From the NCBI GenBank assembly GCA_025517525.1, contig JAOPJZ010000001.1, positions 372,001 through 436,000 on the forward strand: DNA of 64,000 nt, written 5' to 3'. Of this stretch, positions 33,777-41,006 are shown one piece after another. A program made the translations under genes and the position numbers. The notes under the pieces are model-generated. The model had not been told where the DNA came from. It made no database searches and saw only the letters and a program-made list of their open reading frames with translations. Origin of the DNA: Natronosalvus hydrolyticus. Lineage in GTDB: Archaea; Halobacteriota; Halobacteria; Halobacteriales; Natrialbaceae. The stretch's first letter is position 1, and each line of letters opens with the position of its first letter.

Positions 33777-33869
33777 TTATTCAGAGTCGACAGTACCCAT
33801 CTTCACATAAGCATTCTTTCTTTTCTCAACGTGTTTCTGGACCTTCTTTTCCAATTCCTTCTTATCCAT
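33777..33869 (-). CDS. Lysine-rich 30-residue protein convergent with the Fic gene
   Basis: A 31-codon frame (30 residues plus stop), too short for standard calling, reads MDKKELEKKVQKHVEKRKNA then YVKMGTVDSE. It is a single charged amphipathic helix in an otherwise gene-free strand. A TATA-like ACTATAAAC lies on the minus strand about 25-35 nt before the ATG, which fits a leaderless gene. Its stop is 5 bp from the Fic stop. A partner or antitoxin of the Fic protein is possible. There is no homology evidence. Confidence 0.45.
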   Translation of the reverse strand: MDKKELEKKVQKHVEKRKNAYVKMGTVDSE

Positions 33870-34082
33870 ACGTGTGGATATGATCAGGGGCGGTTTATAG
33901 TTTGGGCTATCTCCTTCTGACTATCTAACTTGGAAGAAAGAGGATCCCTGTTATTGTGGATCCAATATTCTGGGATGATGAATTTATCCCAACGTCTTCC
34001 ATCTCAGAATCCAACTGCGTTCCTGTTACGGTTGTCTATCTTGCAGCAGACCCTCGCCAGAATTACCGGCATTTAGCCGGAA

Positions 34083-34250
34083 GATATCTCGATCGTCGCC
34101 CTAGCCTTCAAGTATCATTACCGTGAACCGACGGTTTTTACTAACGATGCCGACTTCGCTGCCTTTACTCTCGCCGAGCACAATACTCCGGTACTTACTT
34201 TCGAGACGTTAACCAAAGTCCCAAGCTTCGACGAACTTGATATCATATAG
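34083..34250 (+). pseudogene. Possible PIN-domain (VapC-like) C-terminal remnant
   Basis: A 55-codon open stretch without a start codon, preceded by an in-frame stop. It reads DISIVALAFKYHYREPTVFT then NDADFAAFTLAEHNTPVLTF, ending at TAG 34248-34250. The segment TNDADF and the closing hydrophobic strand look like the end of PIN nucleases such as VapC toxins. The N-terminal catalytic acids are not visible. Base composition matches the island. The family assignment is weak. Confidence 0.3.
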
Positions 34251-34253
34251 TTT

Positions 34254-34622
34254 GTGGACAACGGTAACCGGAAAAGCAAAACACCCGACGGAATTGGAGG
34301 AGTTAGTGCGCAAAATAGGCAACTGGTTGTGGCGTTCGATTTCTACGATCATCGTTGTCGTCGGGTGAGAGCATCGGTGTTAGAACGACCGCGATTGCTG
34401 GGTTCAGAAACCCGGCTTGTCACTTCCGAAGCCTCTATTTCCGAATATCGCAATTCATTAGTTTCACTCAGTGAAGATACCGGTTTTGCCGAGAGGTATA
34501 TTTCAGAGCTACCCTATTCAAGGGGGGACTTCGACTTCGATCGATGGAGAGGGTCATCTTCCGGGCTGTCGATCAATTATCGAGGTCTGATACCGGCCTC
34601 TCGTACCCCCTCTGAACGATAG
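34254..34622 (+). CDS. Hypothetical island ORF
   Basis: A 122-codon open frame with a GTG start, four bases after the PIN-like remnant. It opens with a hydrophilic stretch (MDNGNRKSKTPDGIGGVSAQNRQLVVAFDFYDHRC) and has no recognised domain, no membrane segment and little acidic bias. It may be real or a chance opening in foreign DNA. Confidence 0.25.
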   Translation: MDNGNRKSKTPDGIGGVSAQNRQLVVAFDFYDHRCRRVRASVLERPRLLGSETRLVTSEASISEYRNSLVSLSEDTGFAERYISELPYSRGDFDFDRWRGSSSGLSINYRGLIPASRTPSER

Positions 34623-35207
34623 ATATATGATATTAAATTCCGAGATTTCAGTCGGCTAAAATCTTGTTTAGCCGACAGAGTACGTTGTCCGACTGACTTC
34701 GAGACACCCGGAGTTGAACGAGTAATTGGAGATCACCGAATTACGATCTTTCTGACTCGATCCATTGGCCGGTTGCATCGACTAATTACTCGACTTCAAT
34801 TGTATCGCCAGTCATCGAAAATCACCGCCCCTCTCGAGAACGCAATTCGGCCCTTTCGGCCGCGAAAATGCATGTTCAGCCGACAGAACGTGTATCTCTA
34901 AGCCGGCTACGTAGAGTCGGATCAGACGAAACCTGTGTATACAATAACGATCGGCCTCGTCGGGTTATACCCGAAAGAGACTACAAATTACCGGGTCGAG
35001 ACTCGGTTCGTGGGTTTCAATTACATCCCCGCTTATTGGTCATATTTGGCCGTTTCGACCGACGAAAAAAACGGTTTAGCCGATAGAAAGGGCGACAACA
35101 TTCGACACCGAAAGTGGTCTCGGCCGACGTTCGGAAAACCCCAAGCAATTATCGGTGCCATAGGGCCCAATTCCCGACCATTTCGACCGACCCAATAAGT
35201 TGTGTGT
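34623..35207. other. Right part of the island, non-coding and repeat-rich
   Basis: This stretch holds the dispersed 42-bp elements and a second inverted pair CGAGTAATT (34719-34727) / AATTACTCG (34784-34792). Open frames at 34868-35086 and 34935-35198 overlap each other, are basic and match nothing I know. I do not call them. Confidence 0.45.
34646..35087. repeat. Three dispersed copies of a ~42-bp dyad element
   Basis: Copies begin with TTTC at 34646, 34854 and 35053 and end with TTtAGCCGAcAGA at 34667-34679, 34875-34887 and 35075-35087. Spacing is about 208 and 199 bp. Each has TTTC, then a CG-rich core, an A-run, then the GCCGA arm. The first copy is a perfect hairpin: GTCGGCTAAA (34651-34660) against TTTAGCCGAC (34667-34676). 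A partial fourth copy begins at 35181 (TTTCGACCGAC). No protein-coding frame spans them. Confidence 0.6.
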
Positions 35208-35221
35208 CCGGCGAGTCCACT
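35208..35221 (+). repeat. attR-type direct repeat
   Basis: The exact 14-bp copy of the tRNA-Ala 3' end (CCGGCGAGTCCACT). It is followed by ATTTTG, which would restore an oligo-T terminator behind the tRNA if the island were removed. Confidence 0.75.
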
Positions 35222-35493
35222 ATTTTGCGGCGCAAACCAATTCGTGAGCGCCGCAAATTGTCATCGAAGTCCGCTTCTCTCGCTTCGCTCGAGTTAGTCG
35301 GTGAATGCGCCGAACATTGCAAATCCTCGGTTTGCTCAATCCCGGCGTCTTGGTGACTGGAACGAGCGACGGCTCGAGCCACGTCGTCTTTCAGGGCACC
35401 ACCCACGTACGATAGCTAAACTGACACGCAACCCAAATTACAGCTACCACTCACCCAAACATTGCCCAAACGGACCGACACCCACCCGGAAAA
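35222..35493. other. Intergenic region between attR and the wHTH gene
   Basis: It carries the hairpin at 35224-35257 and nothing else convincing. A minus-strand frame (35149-35406) crosses the attR boundary and the hairpin, so it is not accepted as a gene. Confidence 0.45.
35224..35257. terminator. Hairpin directly after attR
   Basis: TTTGCGGCGC (35224-35233) and GCGCCGCAAA (35248-35257) form a perfect 10-bp stem with a 14-nt loop. Before integration this would have lain just behind the tRNA gene, so it is probably part of the original tRNA downstream region. Confidence 0.45.
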
Positions 35494-35898
35494 CTACTCG
35501 TTGAGATGCCCGCGATACCCTTTCGGCTCGAAGCCACGCCGACAGATCACGTGTTTGCGGCCGACGGTAATCGCGCTGACCTGGTTGTCGTCTTCCATCT
35601 CGGAAATGACGCTCGAGAGATGGTCTTCGCTCCAGCCTGTTTCCTCGAGGATGGTGGTTTCGTCGACGCGGCCACCTCGTTTGACTAGCAGCCGGAGAAT
35701 CTGGTCTTCGTCGGAAATCTCGCGCTCGTCGACGCCGTATTCGACCTGGTCGGCGTAACTCAGGGTCTCGTCGTCGCGGCTCGAGGGGGATCTGTCAGCG
35801 TGCCCAGTTGGCGCGCGCGGTTCGCCAGCGTGCTCGTCATCGGCGGTGTCCGTTCCCCAGAGGGATGAGAGACGGTCTCGGAGTGAATTGAATACCAT
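35494..35898 (-). CDS. Winged-helix transcriptional regulator
   Basis: A 134-residue protein. The first ~50 residues (MVFNSLRDRLSSLWGTDT then an Ala/Asp/Ser-rich linker) lead into a C-terminal winged helix (DEDQILRLLVKRGGRVDETTILEETGWSEDHLSSVISEMEDDNQVSAITVGRKHVICRRG). The recognition helix is likely in WSEDHLSSVISEME. ATG 35898 is preferred to an in-frame start at 35916. A perfect 17-bp palindrome (35931-35947) lies in its promoter, consistent with autoregulation. Ligand and regulon are unknown. Confidence 0.8.
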   Translation of the reverse strand: MVFNSLRDRLSSLWGTDTADDEHAGEPRAPTGHADRSPSSRDDETLSYADQVEYGVDEREISDEDQILRLLVKRGGRVDETTILEETGWSEDHLSSVISEMEDDNQVSAITVGRKHVICRRGFEPKGYRGHLNE

Positions 35899-35930
35899 GT
35901 TGTGATCACCAACCACGGTCGCTACCGCTT

Positions 35931-35947
35931 GTAGGAGATGCTCCTAC
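35931..35947. promoter_or_regulatory. Perfect palindrome in the wHTH gene promoter
   Basis: GTAGGAG-ATG-CTCCTAC lies between a minus-strand TATA-like ATAAGAAC (about 35948-35956) and the start codon at 35898. That is where a repressor would block initiation. Confidence 0.5.
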
Positions 35948-36031
35948 CTTGTTCTTATGCTCGCAGGGTTATATGTGTCTGGCGTCGAGTCACCAGTTTC
36001 GAAACGGGTCAATAGCGGTGACTGTTCTGGG

Positions 36032-36262
36032 TTACAACCGCTTTCGAATACGTCGAACGATGTCGTCGACATCGAACTCGTCCTCGGCGATATCGAACAC
36101 CGCCTGTCCATCGACGCGAACGACGAAGACGCCGTGGTCACCAACGGTGAGCGTGGCCGACTCGAGTTCCGTCCCGAACTGTCTGAGGGCGGCTTCCTGG
36201 ACGGCAATTGCTCGTTCGAGGTAGCCACAGGGATGGCAGTACTCGATCTGGAGTGTCGTCAT
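36032..36262 (-). CDS. SelT/SelW/SelH (Rdx) family thioredoxin-like protein
   Basis: A 76-residue thioredoxin-like protein. The redox motif near the start is CHPC (EYCHPCGYLERA), in place of the selenocysteine of animal SelW, followed by a helix (AIAVQEAALRQFG) and the GDHGVFVVRVDGQAVFD strand pair. It is likely a cytosolic thiol redox or electron-transfer protein. Its start lies 7 bp from the SurE stop, so the two form an operon. The start at 36262 is the only ATG that keeps the fold intact. Confidence 0.85.
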   Translation of the reverse strand: MTTLQIEYCHPCGYLERAIAVQEAALRQFGTELESATLTVGDHGVFVVRVDGQAVFDIAEDEFDVDDIVRRIRKRL

Positions 36263-36269
36263 GCCAGGA

Positions 36270-37100
36270 TCAGTCCTCGGGTTGAATGAGCCGGGCGTTC
36301 GAAGCGTCACCCGGGCCGAAGCCGTCGATGAGGTCCGTGAGCGCGTCGGTATCGACGACATTTTGCGGCGCGTTGAGGGGAGAGACGCTGACGCGCCCTT
36401 CGGCGACTGCGCGGCGGTCGGTCCCGTCGGGGTCGGGAAGCGTTTCGGGGTCCATCTCCGCCCAGAGGTTGTCGTGGAGGATGATGGACTGGCCGTCACG
36501 GCTGGCATCCATCGCGTACCGGCTGGAGGGGCGGGTAAACTCGAGTGGGGCGGTTTCGGTCGTATCGTTCGCAAAGGGGACGTTGACGTTCAGGTAGGCA
36601 GCGTGGTCGAAGAGGCCGCTCCTGAAGCCTCGGTCGACGAGGTAGTTTGTTGCGTCGATTGCGTGGGCGTAGTCGTCCGGGGCGGTCTGTACTTCGTGGA
36701 ACGGAGTGTCGTCCACGGGGACGTACATGGAGGTCGCAATGGCGGGGATCTCGTGGAACGCGGCTTCGACGGCGGCGCTGACGGTGCCAGAGCGGCCGAG
36801 GACGTACTCCCCGAGGTTGGCTCCTTTGTTACAGCCGGAGACGACGACGTCTGGGCAGTCGCTGGGGCAGAGTTCGGAGAGGCCAGCGACGACGCAGTCG
36901 GCTGGCGTCCCGTGGACGGCGTAGCCGAGTTCGTGTTCGGTGACGTCGACTTCGTTGGAGATTGCCCGGCCGATGGCGCTCTGGTCGGTGGCCGGGGCGA
37001 CGACGGTAACGTTGCCCAGTTCCGACAGCCCCTGATACAGGGCGCGAATGCCGGGACTGTCGATCCCATCGTCGTTCGTGAGGAGGATCTCGAGGCTCAT
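36270..37100 (-). CDS. surE: 5'/3'-nucleotidase SurE
   Basis: A 276-residue metal-dependent nucleoside monophosphate phosphatase. The active-site NDDG (Asn9-Gly12), the Ser region of VVAPATDQSAIGRAI, the HGTPADCV segment and the SGCNKGANLG metal ligand motif are intact. It dephosphorylates nucleotides and may help in repair or stress survival, as in bacteria. The C-terminal half is acidic, and the length is normal. It precedes the SelW-like gene. Confidence 0.95.
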   Translation of the reverse strand: MSLEILLTNDDGIDSPGIRALYQGLSELGNVTVVAPATDQSAIGRAISNEVDVTEHELGYAVHGTPADCVVAGLSELCPSDCPDVVVSGCNKGANLGEYVLGRSGTVSAAVEAAFHEIPAIATSMYVPVDDTPFHEVQTAPDDYAHAIDATNYLVDRGFRSGLFDHAAYLNVNVPFANDTTETAPLEFTRPSSRYAMDASRDGQSIILHDNLWAEMDPETLPDPDGTDRRAVAEGRVSVSPLNAPQNVVDTDALTDLIDGFGPGDASNARLIQPED

Positions 37101-37190
37101 AGTACGTTCTTGGGTGGCGTCTCGAAAAGGGCACCGCTTTTGGTCGTCGTGCGCCGCGACCGAGTGGCGGTTTCGCGGTGGAACAACCCG

Positions 37191-38759
37191 CTATCCGATC
37201 CGGTCGACGATCGTTTCCTCGTCGACGACGAGATTGTACGCGCCCTCGTCGTCGTTCCAGAGGACGAGGGCGTTTTCGAAGGCCAGTAACTCACCGTACT
37301 CTGCCTCGAGCAACGCGCGATTGAGCGACGTTTCCCGGGTGAGGACGGCGTAGTGATCGACCGACTCGCTGCCGTCGCTGATCTTGAACAGCGGGTTTGG
37401 AGTCGTTCCTCGCGGACCCGCGTCGCCGTCTTCGGACAGCGAGTGGCTGAGTTTGGCCGCCGTCAGGTCGATTCGGTTCGTGACGTGACGGTCCATTTCG
37501 GCCATCTTCGCTCGAGCGGAGCCCTCGAGGGTCCCCTCGTGACGGCGACGGCCGTCGAGCCGGAATATGGTGTGTGAAAACTGGACGTCGACGTTGATGA
37601 ACTCGTCCGGCCGAGCCGTGTCGCTATCCTGGTCGCCCCCCGTGGGGTCGGCGTCACCATCAGTCCCGTCGACGTCGGTCGAAGACCCTGCAGCCTCTTG
37701 CAGCCGTTGCTGGAAGGGGGGCACCTCGAGGTCCGGTTTGACGTCGAAACTCCAGCCGCGGTCACTCGGCGACTCGCCGGGCCAGAGTCTGACAGTCGGC
37801 CCGTAGACGGTGACAGGACGGGTTCCATCATCGGGGATTTCGCCGCCGAAAACCGGCTTGATCTGGTCCCCCTCGACCGTGCGCTCGAGTTCTCGTAACT
37901 CGATGCTGGCGTTTTTGTCGGCCGGCGCCATCGCGAGCAGACTGCCGTCCCGTTCGAGCCACCCGAGTGCGCGGCGAAGCGTCCGTTCCGGGTCCTTGAG
38001 TTCGCTGAGGACGTTACAGACGAGGATCAGGTCGAATCCTCGCTCGTCGATATTCGGGGGATCGAACGATTCGATGGGTTCCTGGTGAATCGTTGGATGG
38101 ACGTTTCGTCCGGTTTCTTCGAGTAATCCCTCGAGGATGGCCGCGCCAGCGCCGGGTTCGACGGCGTGGTACTCGAGCAGTCCATCCGACGGGAGCACGT
38201 CACAGAGGCCGAGCGCGGGGCCGCCGGTCCCGGCACCGATATCGAGGACTCGAAGCTGTCTGTCGAGGAGTCCCTGTTCGAGTAGGTAGTCGAGGGCGTA
38301 CTGTATTGCCGCGTAGTATCCGGGAAGGTGATACAGTGCGTAGCCGGCAGCAACGTCGTCGTCGTAGGTGACGTCCTGGCGCTCGAGATACTGGGCCTTG
38401 AACCGGCGAATCGTCGACCGGAGCAGGTCACCGGACGGTCCTTCGTGCCAGTTGACGCCGTAGCGCTCGACGAGCAGGTCCTCGAGTCGGTTACTGTATC
38501 GGTCCGGTAATCGCTCGACGATTTTCCGGTCGTCCGTCCCTGGCGAGCGCGGCGGTATCGGGTCCTCGCCCGCCGGAACGAATGTCCCGTCGTCGCGTTC
38601 GATCAGTCCCAGATCGAGCGCCTCCTCGCGCAGCAGTTGGCGGACGACTGCCGGATGTGGCTCGCCTTCAATGTAGGTGCAGATTTCCTCGGGGTCGATG
38701 GGGCGCACGTTGCGCAGGTACTTCGCGTTCGAGCGAACGGCTTCGCGCTGGCTAGTCAC
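37191..38759 (-). CDS. Rsm22-type methyltransferase-like protein
   Basis: A 522-residue protein with a class I SAM methyltransferase core (motif I VLDIGAGTGGPALGL near residue 170, motif II acidic YHAVEPG, motif IV LILVCNVLSELKDPERTL). The fold and length agree with the Rsm22/mitochondrial ribosome assembly family. The C-terminal part has an unusual acidic linker (about 345-390) and a beta-rich end. The usual Cys cluster of eukaryotic Rsm22 is not obvious, so its target is unclear. It overlaps the prephenate dehydrogenase gene by 4 bp. Confidence 0.82.
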   Translation of the reverse strand: MTSQREAVRSNAKYLRNVRPIDPEEICTYIEGEPHPAVVRQLLREEALDLGLIERDDGTFVPAGEDPIPPRSPGTDDRKIVERLPDRYSNRLEDLLVERYGVNWHEGPSGDLLRSTIRRFKAQYLERQDVTYDDDVAAGYALYHLPGYYAAIQYALDYLLEQGLLDRQLRVLDIGAGTGGPALGLCDVLPSDGLLEYHAVEPGAGAAILEGLLEETGRNVHPTIHQEPIESFDPPNIDERGFDLILVCNVLSELKDPERTLRRALGWLERDGSLLAMAPADKNASIELRELERTVEGDQIKPVFGGEIPDDGTRPVTVYGPTVRLWPGESPSDRGWSFDVKPDLEVPPFQQRLQEAAGSSTDVDGTDGDADPTGGDQDSDTARPDEFINVDVQFSHTIFRLDGRRRHEGTLEGSARAKMAEMDRHVTNRIDLTAAKLSHSLSEDGDAGPRGTTPNPLFKISDGSESVDHYAVLTRETSLNRALLEAEYGELLAFENALVLWNDDEGAYNLVVDEETIVDRIG

Positions 38760-39583
38760 TCCCCATCACCTCGAGCGTCCGCATTCGAGTTCCCTGGCGG
38801 CGTGGATGGGGTGTCTTCGTCCGCTTTCGCCCATTTGCGTGCTGCTCGTTCGTGGAGTGCTTCGAACCCTGTCGAGTCGGCTTCGGCAATCGCCTGTGCG
38901 GCCTCGGCGACGCCGTGGGCTCCCTCGAACGTGTGCTGGATATCGGCGTACACGCGCGGCGTTCCACCGGTGACGTACTCGACGAGCGTCCGTAACTCGT
39001 CGTAAATCGGCGTTTCGAACCCTTCCGGAACTGGATCGGCCGCGAGGGCAAACGCGAGGACGGCGGCGTGCGCGGCCGATTGAACCGACTCCATCGCCCG
39101 GTCGTGCTCGTCGGCCGTCGTTTCCACGAGTTGGTTCCCGGCGTCCTCGAGGGCCGCCAGCAGCGAATCGGTGTATGGGCCCGGGTTTCCGCGGACGACA
39201 GCGATCGAACCTGGTGCCCGCTCCGGGGCAAAAAGCGGGTGCAGGCTGATTCGTTCAGTGTCCGGCGCGACCGTCCTCATTGCCTCGAGTGGGCCTTCCA
39301 TAACGCCGGCGACGTCTACGAGTGCGTGCTCGGCGAGGCCGCCATACGCCTCGATCGTCTCTGGGGCATACTCGAGTGGAACGGCGACACAGACGAGGTC
39401 GTATCGTGCGTCGGAATCCTCGGCCGCCACAGTGGCCCCCTCGCCGATAGAGTCGGCGGCGCGTTCGGCCTGTTCCCGGTCGACGTCGACGAACGTCACC
39501 GACGACTCGAGCGATTTCGCGTCGGCTACCGTCTCCCCGAACCACGTCCCCATCGCGCCAGCGCCGACGATCAGAACCTCCAT
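38756..39583 (-). CDS. tyrA: Prephenate dehydrogenase
   Basis: A 275-residue NAD(P)-dependent enzyme that converts prephenate to 4-hydroxyphenylpyruvate in tyrosine synthesis. The Rossmann motif GAGAMG (residues 7-12) and the family pattern around ALVDVAGVMEGPLEAM and ERISLHPLFAPERAPGSIAVV are present. The histidine in SLHPLF is the catalytic one. The stop overlaps the Rsm22-like gene by 4 bp, so the two are co-transcribed. No other aromatic gene is in the operon; AroD lies at 60403. Confidence 0.9.
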   Translation of the reverse strand: MEVLIVGAGAMGTWFGETVADAKSLESSVTFVDVDREQAERAADSIGEGATVAAEDSDARYDLVCVAVPLEYAPETIEAYGGLAEHALVDVAGVMEGPLEAMRTVAPDTERISLHPLFAPERAPGSIAVVRGNPGPYTDSLLAALEDAGNQLVETTADEHDRAMESVQSAAHAAVLAFALAADPVPEGFETPIYDELRTLVEYVTGGTPRVYADIQHTFEGAHGVAEAAQAIAEADSTGFEALHERAARKWAKADEDTPSTPPGNSNADARGDGE

Positions 39584-39684
39584 TGGGAGGTAGTATCGGG
39601 GCCGGTTGCAAAAACCGTTCGATGGTTCGTGCTCGAAACCCGGTCGGGGACGTAAAATGCCCGAACCAGGGAGGCCAGAGACAG

Positions 39685-40884
39685 TTACTCGGTTTCGACG
39701 CGGGCGCTCGGCTCGAGGGCGATCGGATAGTCGGTCAGATTCTCGTAGGCGTCCTCGGTGACGACGACCAGATCCTCGATTCGAACGCCGCCGACGGCAG
39801 GGTCGTAGAGGCCGGGTTCGATAGTAATGACGTGCCCGGCCTCGAGTTCGTCCCCGACTGGTGAGACGCTCGGCGCTTCGTGGACGTCGAGACCGATACC
39901 GTGGCCGGTGCTGTGGATGAAGCCGGTATCCGTCGATGGATCGCTTCGGAGAGTCGCGTAGCCGGCGTCTTCGTAGACGTCACAGACGGCGTCGTGGACC
40001 GCTTTCCCGGTCACGCCAGCTTCGACTGTCTCGAGGGCGGCTTCGAACGCCTCGTACGTGCGTTCGTATCGACGAACCATTTCGTCGGTCGGCTCCCCAC
40101 GGCAGAACGTCCGGGTCATGTCGCCGTTGTACTTCGTCTCCTTATCCTGTGGGAAGATGTCGATAACGATCAGTTCGTTCGCCTCGAGCGGGCCGCTGCC
40201 GCGGTCGTGTGGGTCTGCCCCGTGTTCGCCACAGGCGACGATAGTCTCGTCGAGCGAACAGCCGTGTCTCAGCAGCGTGATCTCGATCTCCTGGGTGACG
40301 CGTTCGCTGGTCAGTGGCTCGCCCTCGTACACGAGCGTCCCATCGGCGTCGATATCGGCGGTCGCGATCATGGTCTCTGCGACGGCCATCGCCTGCTGGT
40401 TCGCCCGTTGTGCTGTGTGAATGTGTTCGATCTCGGCGTCGTGTTTGACCGCACGAATGTCGCTGACGATGTCTTCGCTTTCGACGGTCACTTCGAGGCC
40501 GTGTTCGCGCAGGCCGTCTGCCGTACCTGTCGGAAAATTTCGCGGGACGGCGATCGATTCGACACCGTGATCAGCAAGAAACCGGCTGGTGACGCGAAGG
40601 CCTCCCTCGTATCGACCGTGCTCGGTTGCCAGCGCCTGTGCGTCGTAGTCGGCAGTTCGGGTCACGGTGTCCGCATCCGCATCTTTGACCGCACGGCCGT
40701 ACTCGAGGCCCGAGACGAGAAGATGGACCGCGCCGTCAGGTGTCACGAGCGTCTGGTAGGCGTCCGGTGCCGAAAATCCCGAGATGTATCGCTGGTCGGC
40801 GTCGCTCGAGTCGTCGTCGATGAGATAGCCATCCAGATCGTCTTCCGCGAGGTAGTCGGCCAGTGGTGATAGATCGATGTCCAT
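39685..40884 (-). CDS. M24 family Xaa-Pro peptidase
   Basis: A 399-residue metallopeptidase of the aminopeptidase P/prolidase group with an N-terminal creatinase-like domain. The dimetal ligands sit in VIDIFPQ (first Asp), the HSTGHGIGLDVHE segment (His), IEPGLYDP and VRIEDLVVV (Glu). It would remove an N-terminal residue next to proline or cleave X-Pro dipeptides in the cytosol. The start at 40884 (MDIDLSPLADYL) is chosen over an in-frame GTG upstream. It has its own promoter. Confidence 0.92.
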   Translation of the reverse strand: MDIDLSPLADYLAEDDLDGYLIDDDSSDADQRYISGFSAPDAYQTLVTPDGAVHLLVSGLEYGRAVKDADADTVTRTADYDAQALATEHGRYEGGLRVTSRFLADHGVESIAVPRNFPTGTADGLREHGLEVTVESEDIVSDIRAVKHDAEIEHIHTAQRANQQAMAVAETMIATADIDADGTLVYEGEPLTSERVTQEIEITLLRHGCSLDETIVACGEHGADPHDRGSGPLEANELIVIDIFPQDKETKYNGDMTRTFCRGEPTDEMVRRYERTYEAFEAALETVEAGVTGKAVHDAVCDVYEDAGYATLRSDPSTDTGFIHSTGHGIGLDVHEAPSVSPVGDELEAGHVITIEPGLYDPAVGGVRIEDLVVVTEDAYENLTDYPIALEPSARVETE

Positions 40885-41006
40885 GCAAGCAACTGGGTGA
40901 GGGGACCTAATAATCGTCAGGAAAGCGGAACGGTGACTCGGGTTGTGGCCTCCTGGTAGCTCACGGAGGGCCAAGTGTTATTCGGATAGGGCCCCTGTAT
41001 CTACCA

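Larger units (their letters stand above)
32295..35221. mobile_element. Small tRNA-Ala-integrated genomic island
   Basis: About 2.9 kb bounded by a 14-bp exact repeat of the tRNA-Ala 3' end. The interior is AT-richer and has codon use unlike its neighbours. It holds a winged-helix Fic/Doc gene, a 30-codon convergent gene, a PIN-like remnant, an unknown ORF and dispersed 42-bp repeats. No integrase or transposase is seen inside, so it is either a remnant or mobilised in trans. Edges are seen in the sequence; mobility is inferred. Confidence 0.7.

Noticed and set aside
35149..35406. 85-codon minus-strand frame
   Set aside because: It crosses the attR boundary and a perfect hairpin, so it cannot be an ancestral gene; no homology seen.
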